Assembly (NCBI GenBank): GCA_934373235.1
Contig: CAKROW010000043.1
Coordinates: forward strand, 1 to 22,549
From: an uncultured Blautia sp.
Lineage (GTDB): Bacteria; Bacillota; Clostridia; Lachnospirales; Lachnospiraceae
Reading direction: 5' to 3'
Length of the DNA stretch: 22,549 nt
This document shows, in pieces, positions 1-6,927 of the stretch; within the stretch, counting starts at the first letter, position 1, and each line of letters begins with the position of its first letter. The notes under the pieces were generated by a model. The model was not told the origin of the DNA. It made no database searches and was given only the letters and a program-made list of their open reading frames with translations. Both the position numbers and the translations under genes were made by a program.

Positions 1-123
1 GGAAAGGAGCATCCGCACAGCCCCACAGGCAGCTCCTGCCGCGCAGGAACCTGTGGTGTAGCCAAAACGCATTTTTTTGTTTCCCTTTATGATGAATTTA
101 TCTTCCAGCCCGGTTTTGTGCAC
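1..123 (-). CDS. cbiD: Cobalt-precorrin-5B C1-methyltransferase CbiD, N-terminal 41 residues (runs off left edge)
   Basis: CbiD methylates C-1 of cobalt-precorrin-5B in the anaerobic (early cobalt insertion) route to the corrin ring, using S-adenosylmethionine in the cytoplasm. Reading the minus strand from a GTG at 121-123 gives 41 open codons to the window edge. They include the family's N-terminal signature RFGYTTGSCAAGAA (residues 19-32), preceded by LEDKFIIKGNKK. The GTG is chosen because AAGGAG (134-139) lies 10 bases upstream. The ATG at 129-131 is in another frame and soon meets a stop, and the in-frame ATG at codon 18 would cut off conserved residues. It lies 14 bases downstream of the MATE gene and is probably co-transcribed with it. 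The identification rests on recognising this motif; the rest of the protein is outside the window. Confidence 0.88.
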   Translation of the reverse strand, partial: MHKTGLEDKFIIKGNKKMRFGYTTGSCAAGAACGAVRMLLS

Positions 124-133
124 CTGTCCATCT

Positions 134-139
134 CTCCTT
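134..139 (-). promoter_or_regulatory. Ribosome binding site of cbiD, overlapping the MATE stop codon
   Basis: On the minus strand the MATE stop TAA (138-140) runs directly into GGAGAG, so AAGGAG uses two bases of the stop codon. The spacer to the cbiD GTG is 10 bases. This arrangement suggests coupled translation of the two genes and supports the GTG start. Confidence 0.7.
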
Positions 140-1478
140 ATATTACTTTATGTTTCAGCCATTTCCGGCTGTGGAAACGGATTCCGAAAATAATTCCCCG
201 AAGTGTCCAGTCTGCAAACATTCCGATCCACACACCCATAGGACCAAATCCCATGACACGGATCAGAAATACACAGAGACAGAATCTGCAGGACCACATG
301 GTACAGCAGGATGTGATCATGGTAAACTTCACATCTCCTGCTGCCCTAAGGCCATAGGCAGGAATAAATCCCATGGACCACACCACCGGCTTCACAATAG
401 TGATCCAGCCTATCATATAAAGACACATATCTGCGCTGGCCTTTTCCATACCGCCTAAGACAGTCACCGGTTTTGCCAGCACAAACACAACCGCACAGCT
501 TACAATGATCACAACTTCTGAGATGATCGTCAGCTTCTTTATGTAGTATATAGCCTCATCCCTGCGTCCTGCGCCAAGGCACTGACCCACTACAGTCATA
601 AGCCCGATTCCAACACCAATAGCTGCAATACCATTTAAATTTTCCAGGATATTGGTCATCGCCTGTGCAGCGATGGCAACAGTTCCAAGGGTCGACACAG
701 TGGACTGAATGGCCAGTTTTCCCAACTGAAACATGCTGTTCTCCACTCCGGAGGGAATACCAAGACCCAGGATCCTTCTGATCATCTCCCAGTCCGGACG
801 TATCTTAAGGTAATCTCTCACAACAATCGGCTGGCGTTCCCTGCGAAGCTGTATCAGTACCACCACAGCACAGAACACACGGGACAGCAGTGTGGAAAGA
901 GCAGCACCTGCAACTCCCATATGAAGCCCCCAGATCATAATGGCGTTTCCGCCAATATTCAGCCCGTTGGATATCACGGAAATAGTCATGGGCCCTTTGG
1001 TATTTTCCTGTGCCCGGAAAATCGAAGCTGCACCATTATACGCCGCTATAAACGGAAATGACAATGCTGTATAAAAGAAATAAACTTCAGAAGCTGCCAT
1101 CACATCCGGATCCACAGAGCCGAAGATCAGGTGCAGGATCGGCTTCTGTCCTGTCAGACAGACAGCAGTCACTGCCACAGAAATAACCGTAATGATAAAA
1201 AGTACCTGTCTTGCAGATTCGTTCGCCTTCTCAAAACTTCTCTGCCCGATATACTGGGCACATACAATAGCTCCGCCTGCAGCCAGCGCAGAAAATGCCT
1301 GGATCAGCAGAATATTGATGGAGTCCACCAGAGACACTGCAGAAATAGCTGCAGAGCCTACATTACTGACCATCATGGTATCCACAGTTCCCATCAGAGA
1401 ATTCAGAACCTGCTCCAGTACAACAGGCACCAGAAGATTACGGATCATTCGGTTGGTAAACATGTGCTGTTGTTCCAT
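138..1478 (-). CDS. MATE family efflux transporter (upstream of cbiD)
   Basis: A 446-residue, strongly hydrophobic protein of the usual MATE length, with about 12 predicted membrane segments in two similar halves. The N-terminus has the family pattern: a short charged start, then LLVPVVLEQVLNSLMGTVDTMMV (in part), with the VDTMMVSN stretch typical of the first helix. MATE proteins export cationic drugs, dyes or metabolites using Na+ or H+ gradients; the substrate cannot be read from sequence. The ATG at 1476-1478 has a GGGGG-type ribosome site upstream. It has its own promoter (1530-1558) and leads directly into cbiD, so it is the first gene of that unit as far as the window shows. It could be an ordinary multidrug pump or could serve a corrinoid-related compound; the latter is inference from position only. 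Confidence 0.9.
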   Translation of the reverse strand: MEQQHMFTNRMIRNLLVPVVLEQVLNSLMGTVDTMMVSNVGSAAISAVSLVDSINILLIQAFSALAAGGAIVCAQYIGQRSFEKANESARQVLFIITVISVAVTAVCLTGQKPILHLIFGSVDPDVMAASEVYFFYTALSFPFIAAYNGAASIFRAQENTKGPMTISVISNGLNIGGNAIMIWGLHMGVAGAALSTLLSRVFCAVVVLIQLRRERQPIVVRDYLKIRPDWEMIRRILGLGIPSGVENSMFQLGKLAIQSTVSTLGTVAIAAQAMTNILENLNGIAAIGVGIGLMTVVGQCLGAGRRDEAIYYIKKLTIISEVVIIVSCAVVFVLAKPVTVLGGMEKASADMCLYMIGWITIVKPVVWSMGFIPAYGLRAAGDVKFTMITSCCTMWSCRFCLCVFLIRVMGFGPMGVWIGMFADWTLRGIIFGIRFHSRKWLKHKVI

Positions 1479-1529
1479 TTGTAATTATCCCCCTGTTTTT
1501 GCAGAGACAAACGCCCCACTATCTTTGTT

Positions 1530-1558
1530 ATTATAACCGCTTCTGATGTTTTTTCCAA
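1530..1558 (-). promoter_or_regulatory. Sigma-A-type promoter for MATE-cbiD unit
   Basis: On the minus strand TTGGAA (1553-1558) and TATAAT (1530-1535) are separated by exactly 17 bases. Transcription would start near 1523 and leave a leader of about 45 bases before the MATE start, too short to hold a cobalamin riboswitch. Confidence 0.75.
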
Positions 1559-1671
1559 TATATTTTCCCGAATTTCGTTTAAATTTCACATATTTGTATG
1601 GAAGATTCCGGGACAAAATGATAAAATACCTTTCATCTGGCAATAAGTATCTGCGCAGGAAAGGATTTTTT

Positions 1672-2571
1672 ATGGAACGTATTATTTTTTATCATATAAA
1701 AAAAGAACATGAGGGACTCTCAGTTCTTGCATTTTTGCAGCGAAGCGGATTTTCCCGACATATCCTTACCACAATGAAGCGGGCACAGCAGGCTATTCTT
1801 CTCAATGATATCCCTGCATTTGGCAGAACCATCCTGAAAGAAGGGGATACACTGCGTATCCTGGTTCCCGAAGAGATCCCTGATAAGGCTCATTCTGTCA
1901 TCCCGGTAAAGCTCCCTCTTTCTATTCTCTATGAAGATGAAGATATTCTGGTCCTCAATAAGCCGGCAGACATGCCTGTCCATCCCTCCGCCGGAAACTA
2001 TGAAAATACTCTGGCCAACGGCGTTGCCTGGTATTACAGGGAACAGGGAAAAGAATTTGTATACCGCTGTATCAACCGTCTTGACCGTGACACTACAGGG
2101 GTTATCCTTCTTGCAAAAAACCCCTTAAGCGGAGCCCTTCTCTCCACCCAGATGAAAAAGCGGCAGATCCGCCGTACCTATCTGGCTCTTACAGAAGGGA
2201 TCCCTCCGTTAAAGGGTACCATCTCCGCTCCTATTGCAAGAGCCGGAGAATCTGTTATTACAAGAGAGGTCAGTTTTGAAAAAGGAGAGCCAGCCGTCAC
2301 ACATTATGAACGGCTGGCTGTAAAAGACGGTTATTCACTTGTAGAACTTCACCTGGACACCGGCCGGACTCATCAGATCCGCGTCCATATGAAATATATC
2401 GGCTGCCCTCTTCCCGGAGATTTTCTCTATAATCCTTCTTTTTCGAGGATCAGGCGTCAGGCTCTTCATTCCTGCCAGTTGGAATTTACCCATCCTGTCA
2501 CAGAAAAACCACTTCTTTTTTTCGCTCCTGTACCTGAGGATTTCCGTCAGGCTTTTGGCTGTGAATTCTGA
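1672..2571 (+). CDS. RluA family 23S rRNA-type pseudouridine synthase
   Basis: A 299-residue enzyme that converts selected uridines of structured RNA, usually 23S rRNA, to pseudouridine. An S4-like RNA-binding region lies at about residues 14-65. The catalytic domain follows from about 85, with ILVLNKPADMPVHP (92-105), the catalytic motif RLDRDTTG (136-143, Asp138 the expected nucleophile) and the late GRTHQIRVHM motif. The reading frame is open upstream to 1546, but the ATG at 1672 has AAAGGA at the right distance and begins the conserved sequence. Its 3' end overlaps the end of coaX on the other strand by 25 bases, with no terminator visible between them. Which uridine it modifies (RluC-, RluD- or other type) cannot be told from sequence alone. 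Confidence 0.9.
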   Translation: MERIIFYHIKKEHEGLSVLAFLQRSGFSRHILTTMKRAQQAILLNDIPAFGRTILKEGDTLRILVPEEIPDKAHSVIPVKLPLSILYEDEDILVLNKPADMPVHPSAGNYENTLANGVAWYYREQGKEFVYRCINRLDRDTTGVILLAKNPLSGALLSTQMKKRQIRRTYLALTEGIPPLKGTISAPIARAGESVITREVSFEKGEPAVTHYERLAVKDGYSLVELHLDTGRTHQIRVHMKYIGCPLPGDFLYNPSFSRIRRQALHSCQLEFTHPVTEKPLLFFAPVPEDFRQAFGCEF

Positions 2572-3332
2572 TTGTTTTTTCTGTAGATCACAAGAAGTCC
2601 CTTTAAGAGCAGATCCTCATCCAGCAGGATCTCTCTTTTGCAGTGGGGGACGATCTTCTTTGCAAGACCGCCGGTAGCGATCACCGTTGTCTTCTCTCCC
2701 AGTTCTTCCTCCACACGTTCAATAACTCCATCCAGTGCTGCAGCATTGCCGTAAAGCACACCGCTCTTCATACACTCAATGGTGTTTTTGCCGATCACAT
2801 GCTTTGGTACCTCAATGCCTATGCCACTTAACTGGGAGGCATTGGCTGTCAGTGCGTCCAGAGAGATCCCGATACCTGGAAGGATCATCCCTCCGATATA
2901 CTGCCTTTTGTTGTTGACTACAGATACTGTAGTCGCAGTTCCCATATCGATCACAATAAGCGGAACCGGATACTCGTGAAGAGCAGCCACTGCATCTGCC
3001 ACCTGGTCCGCTCCAAGCTGTCCTGGATTATCCATCATGATATTCAGTCCTGTCCTGACTCCAGGTCCCAGAACCATGACTTCTTTTTTCAGGATCTTCT
3101 CCGCAGCCAGCCTGCCGATATTGGTGATCTGTGGAACAACGGACGAAATGATACACCCTTCTATATCCGGCTTCTTAATGTGGTAGATATCAAGGATTGT
3201 CTTGATATCCACCGCATATTCCAGTTCTGTCTTTGTCCGTACTGTGGAAATACGCTCAATAAAATATGTCTTCTCCTCATCAATACATCCGATGACAATA
3301 TTGGTATTTCCGATATCGATTGCTAAGATCAT
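2547..3332 (-). CDS. coaX: Type III pantothenate kinase
   Basis: Phosphorylates pantothenate to 4'-phosphopantothenate, the first step of coenzyme A synthesis. The type III enzyme belongs to the ASKHA fold and, unlike CoaA, is known for being insensitive to CoA feedback. The 261-residue length fits. Visible motifs are the phosphate-binding DIGNTN (residues 5-10), GADQVADA in the middle with the catalytic Asp, DMGTATT (about 129-135) and ATGGLA near the C-terminus. The start codon overlaps the stop of the ECF S component in an ATGA arrangement (3329-3332), so translation is probably coupled. It is the last gene of the cyclophilin-coaBC-S component-coaX unit, whose members supply and use pantothenate. 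Confidence 0.95.
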   Translation of the reverse strand: MILAIDIGNTNIVIGCIDEEKTYFIERISTVRTKTELEYAVDIKTILDIYHIKKPDIEGCIISSVVPQITNIGRLAAEKILKKEVMVLGPGVRTGLNIMMDNPGQLGADQVADAVAALHEYPVPLIVIDMGTATTVSVVNNKRQYIGGMILPGIGISLDALTANASQLSGIGIEVPKHVIGKNTIECMKSGVLYGNAAALDGVIERVEEELGEKTTVIATGGLAKKIVPHCKREILLDEDLLLKGLLVIYRKNNQNSQPKA

Positions 3333-3964
3333 GCTATTTCTTTCTCCTGTTTCTGTACCGCAGGAATCATGTGGGCTTTAAAAAGTGCTCCGCCGATAGC
3401 TCCGGTCAGCACTGTAGAAGATACCATCTCCGCAATAGCATTGACACCTACCATCAGGCAGCATCCGATGATAATATTTCTTCCGCCCATCAGACCCTTT
3501 ACATAGTCGGTATTGCCAAAAAGACCTACCAGTGCGCTCATAAAGAACAGCGTATTCAGAAAAGCGGAGAAAAATCCGGTGACTGCGCAGGCCACATAAG
3601 TATTGGTTTTCTTTCGCATTGCCCTGAAAATGAATCCAATGCAGATTCCGTCCAGTAAACGTGGTACGAATCTCTGGATAAATGCCAGAAATGGATTGAT
3701 GCTAAAAAGCATAACACCCATGGCACTGCTTCCGCCGATGTTGATACACTGTCCGAAGCTGGTCAGTCCGAACACAGCTCCTGCCACAGCTCCTCCTGTG
3801 GGACCAAGAACTACTGCACTTATGGCAACCGGGATCACATTAAAGCTCACTGCCAGGGGTCCGATGTTCAGATACCCCAGAGGCGTGCATGCCATAAGGA
3901 TCAGGATGGCTGTCATAAGCCCGAGTATAGTTAACTGTGACGTGGTAAATCTTCTGTTTTTCAT
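3329..3964 (-). CDS. ECF transporter S component, probably pantothenate-specific (PanT-like)
   Basis: A 211-residue membrane protein with about six hydrophobic segments and the size of an energy-coupling-factor substrate-binding (S) subunit. It begins with charged MKNRRFTTSQL and a first helix, followed by conserved small-residue helices (GPTGGAVAGAVFGLTSFGQ). S components bind a vitamin and associate with a shared EcfA-EcfA'-EcfT module, which is not in this window. Pantothenate is inferred from position: coaBC lies directly upstream and coaX overlaps its stop codon. The folate-type S component is the closest alternative. The ATG at 3962-3964 is preferred over the one at 4009 because AAGGAGGGA (3971-3979) is ideally spaced from it and the extra 15 residues are not conserved-looking. 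Confidence 0.8.
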   Translation of the reverse strand: MKNRRFTTSQLTILGLMTAILILMACTPLGYLNIGPLAVSFNVIPVAISAVVLGPTGGAVAGAVFGLTSFGQCINIGGSSAMGVMLFSINPFLAFIQRFVPRLLDGICIGFIFRAMRKKTNTYVACAVTGFFSAFLNTLFFMSALVGLFGNTDYVKGLMGGRNIIIGCCLMVGVNAIAEMVSSTVLTGAIGGALFKAHMIPAVQKQEKEIA

Positions 3965-4029
3965 TTTTTCTCCCTCCTTGTTATCGTTCCCTTCAGGGAT
4001 ACAATACATTTTGTGAGTGTGGAAAAGCT

Positions 4030-5229
4030 TTACCGGTCTTTTCCCATCTCCATGATTTTATCCAGGATCGCATTGGCTGCATCCTCCTTGCTCATAAGCG
4101 GGAGTGACACTTCCTCGTCCTGTGTAATCAGAGTCAGCACATTGGTATCCCCCTGAAAACCGGCACCCTCCACCTTAAGGTTGTTGGCTGCCACCATATC
4201 CAGGTTCTTTTTACCAAGTTTGGCTCTGGAATTACTGAGCATATCGCGGGTTTCCATGGAAAATCCGCACAAAAACTGTCCTGGTCTTTTATGTTCACCC
4301 AGGTATTTCAGAATATCCTGTGTACGTTCCAGATCTATGGACATCTGGTCATCCTTCTTTTTTACCTTGTCAGCACTGACAGAGGCCGGACGGTAATCCG
4401 CAACTGCTGCTGCCTTGATGATGATATCCTGTTTTTCACTGACACCTGTCACTGCTTCGTACATATCTTTTGCAGTGATCACAGACACCGTCTTCACAAA
4501 AAGAGGAGGCGTAAGCGCTGTCGGACCGCTGACCAGTGTTACATCTGCCCCCCGGAGCATGGCCATCTTTGCAATGGCATATCCCATCTTCCCGGAAGAA
4601 TGATTGGTGATATAGCGCACAGGGTCAACAGCCTCCTGGGTGGGGCCTGCTGTCACAAGGACTTTTTTGCCCTCCAGATCTTTTGCAAAAGCCACTTCTC
4701 TTAAAATATACTGAAGCAGTGTTTCCGGTTCCGGCATCTTTCCGGCTCCGGTGTCCCCACAGGCAAGATATCCGCTGGCAGGTGTGATCACTTCATATCC
4801 GTAGAACTGAAGCTTCTTCATGTTTTCCTGTACGATCGGGTTCTCATACATGGCCGTATTCATGGCAGGTGAAAGGATCTTTTTGCACCTGCAGGCCATA
4901 ACCGTGGTGGTAAGCATATCATCTGCAATGCCTCCGGCAAGTTTGCCGATCACATTGGCGCTGGCCGGTGCGATCATTACAACATCCGCTTTTTTTGCAA
5001 TGGATACATGTTCCACCTGAAACTGAAAATTCCTGTCAAAAGTATCCACCAGACATTTGTTTCCTGTCAGTGTCTCAAATGTGATGGGATTGATAAAATT
5101 CGTGGCATTGGCTGTCATCAGCACATGCACATCTGCATGGAGCTTATGGAGCGCGCTGGCAAGATATGCGATCTTGTAGGCTGCAATACTGCCGGTCACT
5201 CCAAGTAAAACGGTTTTTCCCTTCAGCAT
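4030..5229 (-). CDS. coaBC: Bifunctional phosphopantothenoylcysteine decarboxylase / phosphopantothenate-cysteine ligase
   Basis: Joins 4'-phosphopantothenate to cysteine (CoaB, C-terminal half), then decarboxylates the product (CoaC, FMN-dependent N-terminal half). The protein has 399 residues, the normal fused length. CoaC features are GVTGSIAAYK (10-19), catalytic His74 in VEHVS, PAMN (121-124) and the active-site lid Cys157 in ACGDTGAGKM. CoaB features are VTAGPTQE (192-199), N209 in ITNHSSGKMG and AAAVADYRP. The frame is open back to 5334, but the added residues are arginine-rich and lie in the cyclophilin gene; the ATG at 5227-5229 opens the conserved sequence and has a GGAGG-type ribosome site. 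The cyclophilin stop is 17 bases upstream and the S component begins 65 bases downstream. Confidence 0.95.
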   Translation of the reverse strand: MLKGKTVLLGVTGSIAAYKIAYLASALHKLHADVHVLMTANATNFINPITFETLTGNKCLVDTFDRNFQFQVEHVSIAKKADVVMIAPASANVIGKLAGGIADDMLTTTVMACRCKKILSPAMNTAMYENPIVQENMKKLQFYGYEVITPASGYLACGDTGAGKMPEPETLLQYILREVAFAKDLEGKKVLVTAGPTQEAVDPVRYITNHSSGKMGYAIAKMAMLRGADVTLVSGPTALTPPLFVKTVSVITAKDMYEAVTGVSEKQDIIIKAAAVADYRPASVSADKVKKKDDQMSIDLERTQDILKYLGEHKRPGQFLCGFSMETRDMLSNSRAKLGKKNLDMVAANNLKVEGAGFQGDTNVLTLITQDEEVSLPLMSKEDAANAILDKIMEMGKDR

Positions 5230-5246
5230 TCCTTCTGTCCTCCCTG

Positions 5247-6122
5247 TCAGTCGATCATCCGGATGCTCTCGATCACAGGCTGCTCTTCTGCCGGGATCGT
5301 TCCATTGTCGTCTGTCGGCTTTGCGTCCTGGCATATCTTATCTACCACATCCATTCCGGATGTCACATGACCGAAACCTGCATAATCTCCGTCCAGATAT
5401 ACCGCATCTGCCTGAACAATAAAGAACTGGGAGCTTGCGCTGTCCGGATCTGTACTTCTTGCCATGGAAATGGTCCCCCTTGTATGGGAAATATCATTCT
5501 CCACTCCGTTGTTGGAAAACTCACCTTTTATTGTTTCATCGGCTCCGCCTCTTCCGGTTCCCTCCGGATCTCCGCCCTGGATCATAAATCCATCCATGAT
5601 CCTGTGGAAGGTAAGTCCGTCATAAAAATTCTCCTGCACAAGTTTCACAAAATTTGTCACTGTGACCGGTGCGGTATCTGCATCCAGCTCAACTTCAATA
5701 TCCCCGTAATCCTTAACTACGATCTCCGCATGGTGGGTTCCTGTAAGCTCCTGTGTAGTGTCAAGGTTCACACTGTCACTGCTGTCTGAAAAATCTGCCT
5801 CCTGGTTCTCCTCCGGATCAAGAGTTGCCTCTTCCTCAGAATCTTCCTCTGTATTCTCAATCTCTTCTGCACTGGAAGCAATGTCTTCCATATTCTGCAT
5901 ATCTTCCTCAGAACTGTCTCCGTCTGTAAATCCGGCTTTCGCTGCCTCTTCCTCGGAGACAGCCTGGGCTGCAGTTTTCTCATCTACTGCCATGCTTCCT
6001 TCTGAATCTTCCTTGCTGGTCCCGGTTGTATCTGATGCTGTCTTGTCTGTACTTCCGCAGCCAGCAAAAAAGCCTGATGTCAGAGTCGCCGCAAATAAAA
6101 CTGCCAGAACTTTACGTTTCAT
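5247..6122 (-). CDS. Cyclophilin-type peptidyl-prolyl isomerase lipoprotein
   Basis: Catalyses proline cis-trans isomerisation during protein folding, here probably anchored outside the cell membrane. Residues 1-22 are a lipoprotein signal ending in FFAGC, with Cys22 the likely lipid attachment site. Residues 23-127 are a low-complexity linker very rich in Glu, Asp and Ser. The cyclophilin domain covers about 128-290, with FHR (172-174), GFMIQGGDPEGTG (178-190), SQFFI (231-235) and FGHV (250-253), so the active-site Arg174 and Phe/Gln positions are kept. Total length 291. The ATG at 6120-6122 follows AAGGAGGA. It is the first gene of the CoA unit and has its own promoter; the functional reason for this pairing is not obvious and may be only operon economy. 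Confidence 0.92.
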   Translation of the reverse strand: MKRKVLAVLFAATLTSGFFAGCGSTDKTASDTTGTSKEDSEGSMAVDEKTAAQAVSEEEAAKAGFTDGDSSEEDMQNMEDIASSAEEIENTEEDSEEEATLDPEENQEADFSDSSDSVNLDTTQELTGTHHAEIVVKDYGDIEVELDADTAPVTVTNFVKLVQENFYDGLTFHRIMDGFMIQGGDPEGTGRGGADETIKGEFSNNGVENDISHTRGTISMARSTDPDSASSQFFIVQADAVYLDGDYAGFGHVTSGMDVVDKICQDAKPTDDNGTIPAEEQPVIESIRMID

Positions 6123-6185
6123 GTTCTATTCCTCCTTATGGGATCCGGAAAAACTCTTATTCCGGTATATTTCCAGTTTTCCCCC

Positions 6186-6207
6186 GGTAAACTTCCATCA
6201 GTTTACC
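6186..6207. promoter_or_regulatory. Perfect 22-base palindrome over the -10 box (possible operator)
   Basis: GGTAAACT (6186-6193), a six-base spacer, then AGTTTACC (6200-6207): an exact 8-base inverted repeat. The right half contains the -10 hexamer of the minus-strand promoter of the cyclophilin-coaBC operon, which is where a dimeric repressor would block RNA polymerase. No regulator is identified. It could also form a hairpin at the very 5' end of the transcript. Confidence 0.5.
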
Positions 6208-6228
6208 ATTATCTACTGATAAAGTCAA
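6200..6228 (-). promoter_or_regulatory. Sigma-A-type promoter for cyclophilin-coaBC-S component-coaX unit
   Basis: On the minus strand TTGACT (6223-6228) and TAAACT (6200-6205) are 17 bases apart. Transcription would start near 6193, giving a leader of about 70 bases. Confidence 0.65.
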
Positions 6229-6252
6229 TTCCCGAAACTGCTGCCCTGCATC

Positions 6253-6281
6253 TTGTATCTCTTTCATTTCTCTGCTAAAAT
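6253..6281 (+). promoter_or_regulatory. Sigma-A-type promoter for luxS
   Basis: TTGTAT (6253-6258) and TAAAAT (6276-6281) with a 17-base spacer, about 57 bases before the luxS start. Transcription would begin near 6288. Confidence 0.65.
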
Positions 6282-6294
6282 AGTTTTTGGACAT

Positions 6295-6312
6295 CCCGGC
6301 AGAACTGCCGGG
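6295..6312 (+). other. GC-rich hairpin in the luxS leader
   Basis: CCCGGCAG (6295-6302), AA, CTGCCGGG (6305-6312): an exact 8-base inverted repeat lying a few bases after the predicted transcription start. No U-run follows, so it is not an intrinsic terminator. It may stabilise the 5' end or influence translation; the ribosome site GTGAGG lies downstream and is not covered by the stem. Confidence 0.55.
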
Positions 6313-6338
6313 GAATTTCAGAAAGTGAGGAATCCGGC

Positions 6339-6818
6339 ATGGAAAAAATTACAAGTTTTACCATAGACCATATCAAACTTCAGCCTGGTGTATATGTTTC
6401 CAGGAAGGATCCGGTGGGCGGCAGCGTGATCACCACCTTTGACATCCGTATGACCTCTCCCAACGAAGAGCCTGTCATGAACACTGCAGAGCTTCACGCA
6501 ATGGAGCATCTGGCAGCCACATTTCTCCGTAACCATAAGGAATTTGGTCCGAAGGTCATCTACTGGGGCCCTATGGGATGCCGTACAGGCAATTATCTTC
6601 TCCTTAACGGCGACTACGAATCAAAGGATATCGTTCCCCTGATGACTGAGATGTTTGAGTTTATCCGTGATTATGAGGGCGAGATTCCCGGTGCCTCCCC
6701 AAAAGACTGTGGTAATTATCTGGATATGAACCCTGGCATGGCCAAATATCTGGCTGATAAATTTTTAAAAGAAGTTCTCTACGACATCAAACCTGAGAGA
6801 CTCGTATACCCGGAATGA
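6339..6818 (+). CDS. luxS: S-ribosylhomocysteine lyase (AI-2 synthesis)
   Basis: Cleaves S-ribosylhomocysteine to homocysteine and DPD, the precursor of autoinducer-2, as part of the activated methyl cycle. The 159 residues match the family. Visible features are FTIDHIKLQPGVYVSRKD at the start, the metal site HAMEH (the HxxEH signature, about residues 50-58 region), GCRTGNYLL with the catalytic-loop Cys and Arg, and the third metal ligand Cys in PKDCGNYLDMN. It is a single-gene unit: own promoter at 6253-6281, ribosome site GTGAGG 8 bases before ATG, and a strong terminator at 6876-6918. The methionine-cycle partner gene for the preceding step (pfs/mtnN) is not in the window. Confidence 0.97.
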   Translation: MEKITSFTIDHIKLQPGVYVSRKDPVGGSVITTFDIRMTSPNEEPVMNTAELHAMEHLAATFLRNHKEFGPKVIYWGPMGCRTGNYLLLNGDYESKDIVPLMTEMFEFIRDYEGEIPGASPKDCGNYLDMNPGMAKYLADKFLKEVLYDIKPERLVYPE

Positions 6819-6875
6819 TCATCTTCCGGGAAAGCATCCTGTAAGCAGGATTTTCCTCCTGTAATGGGATACCTC

Positions 6876-6918
6876 AAAAAAACCGGTACCTGATCTGTTG
6901 ACTGGTACCGGTTTTTTT
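6876..6918. terminator. Bidirectional intrinsic terminator between luxS and the SH3 lipoprotein gene
   Basis: AAAAAAACCGGTACC (6876-6890) and its exact complement (6904-6918), with a 13-base loop. The arms give a GC-containing stem with a T-run after it on the plus strand and, by symmetry, a U-run on the minus-strand transcript, so it can end both converging units. Confidence 0.9.
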
Positions 6919-6927
6919 GTTGTATTT

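Noticed and set aside
1479..1671. Possible cobalamin riboswitch before the MATE-cbiD unit
   Set aside because: The predicted leader is only about 45 bases and has no GCCACTG-like B12 box.
5230..5334. Upstream-extended start for coaBC
   Set aside because: The extra 35 residues lie within the cyclophilin gene, are arginine-rich and unlike the family, and the ATG at 5229 has a good ribosome site.
6282..6338. Possible SAM riboswitch before luxS
   Set aside because: The leader is about 50 bases with one simple hairpin and no terminator, too short for an S-box.
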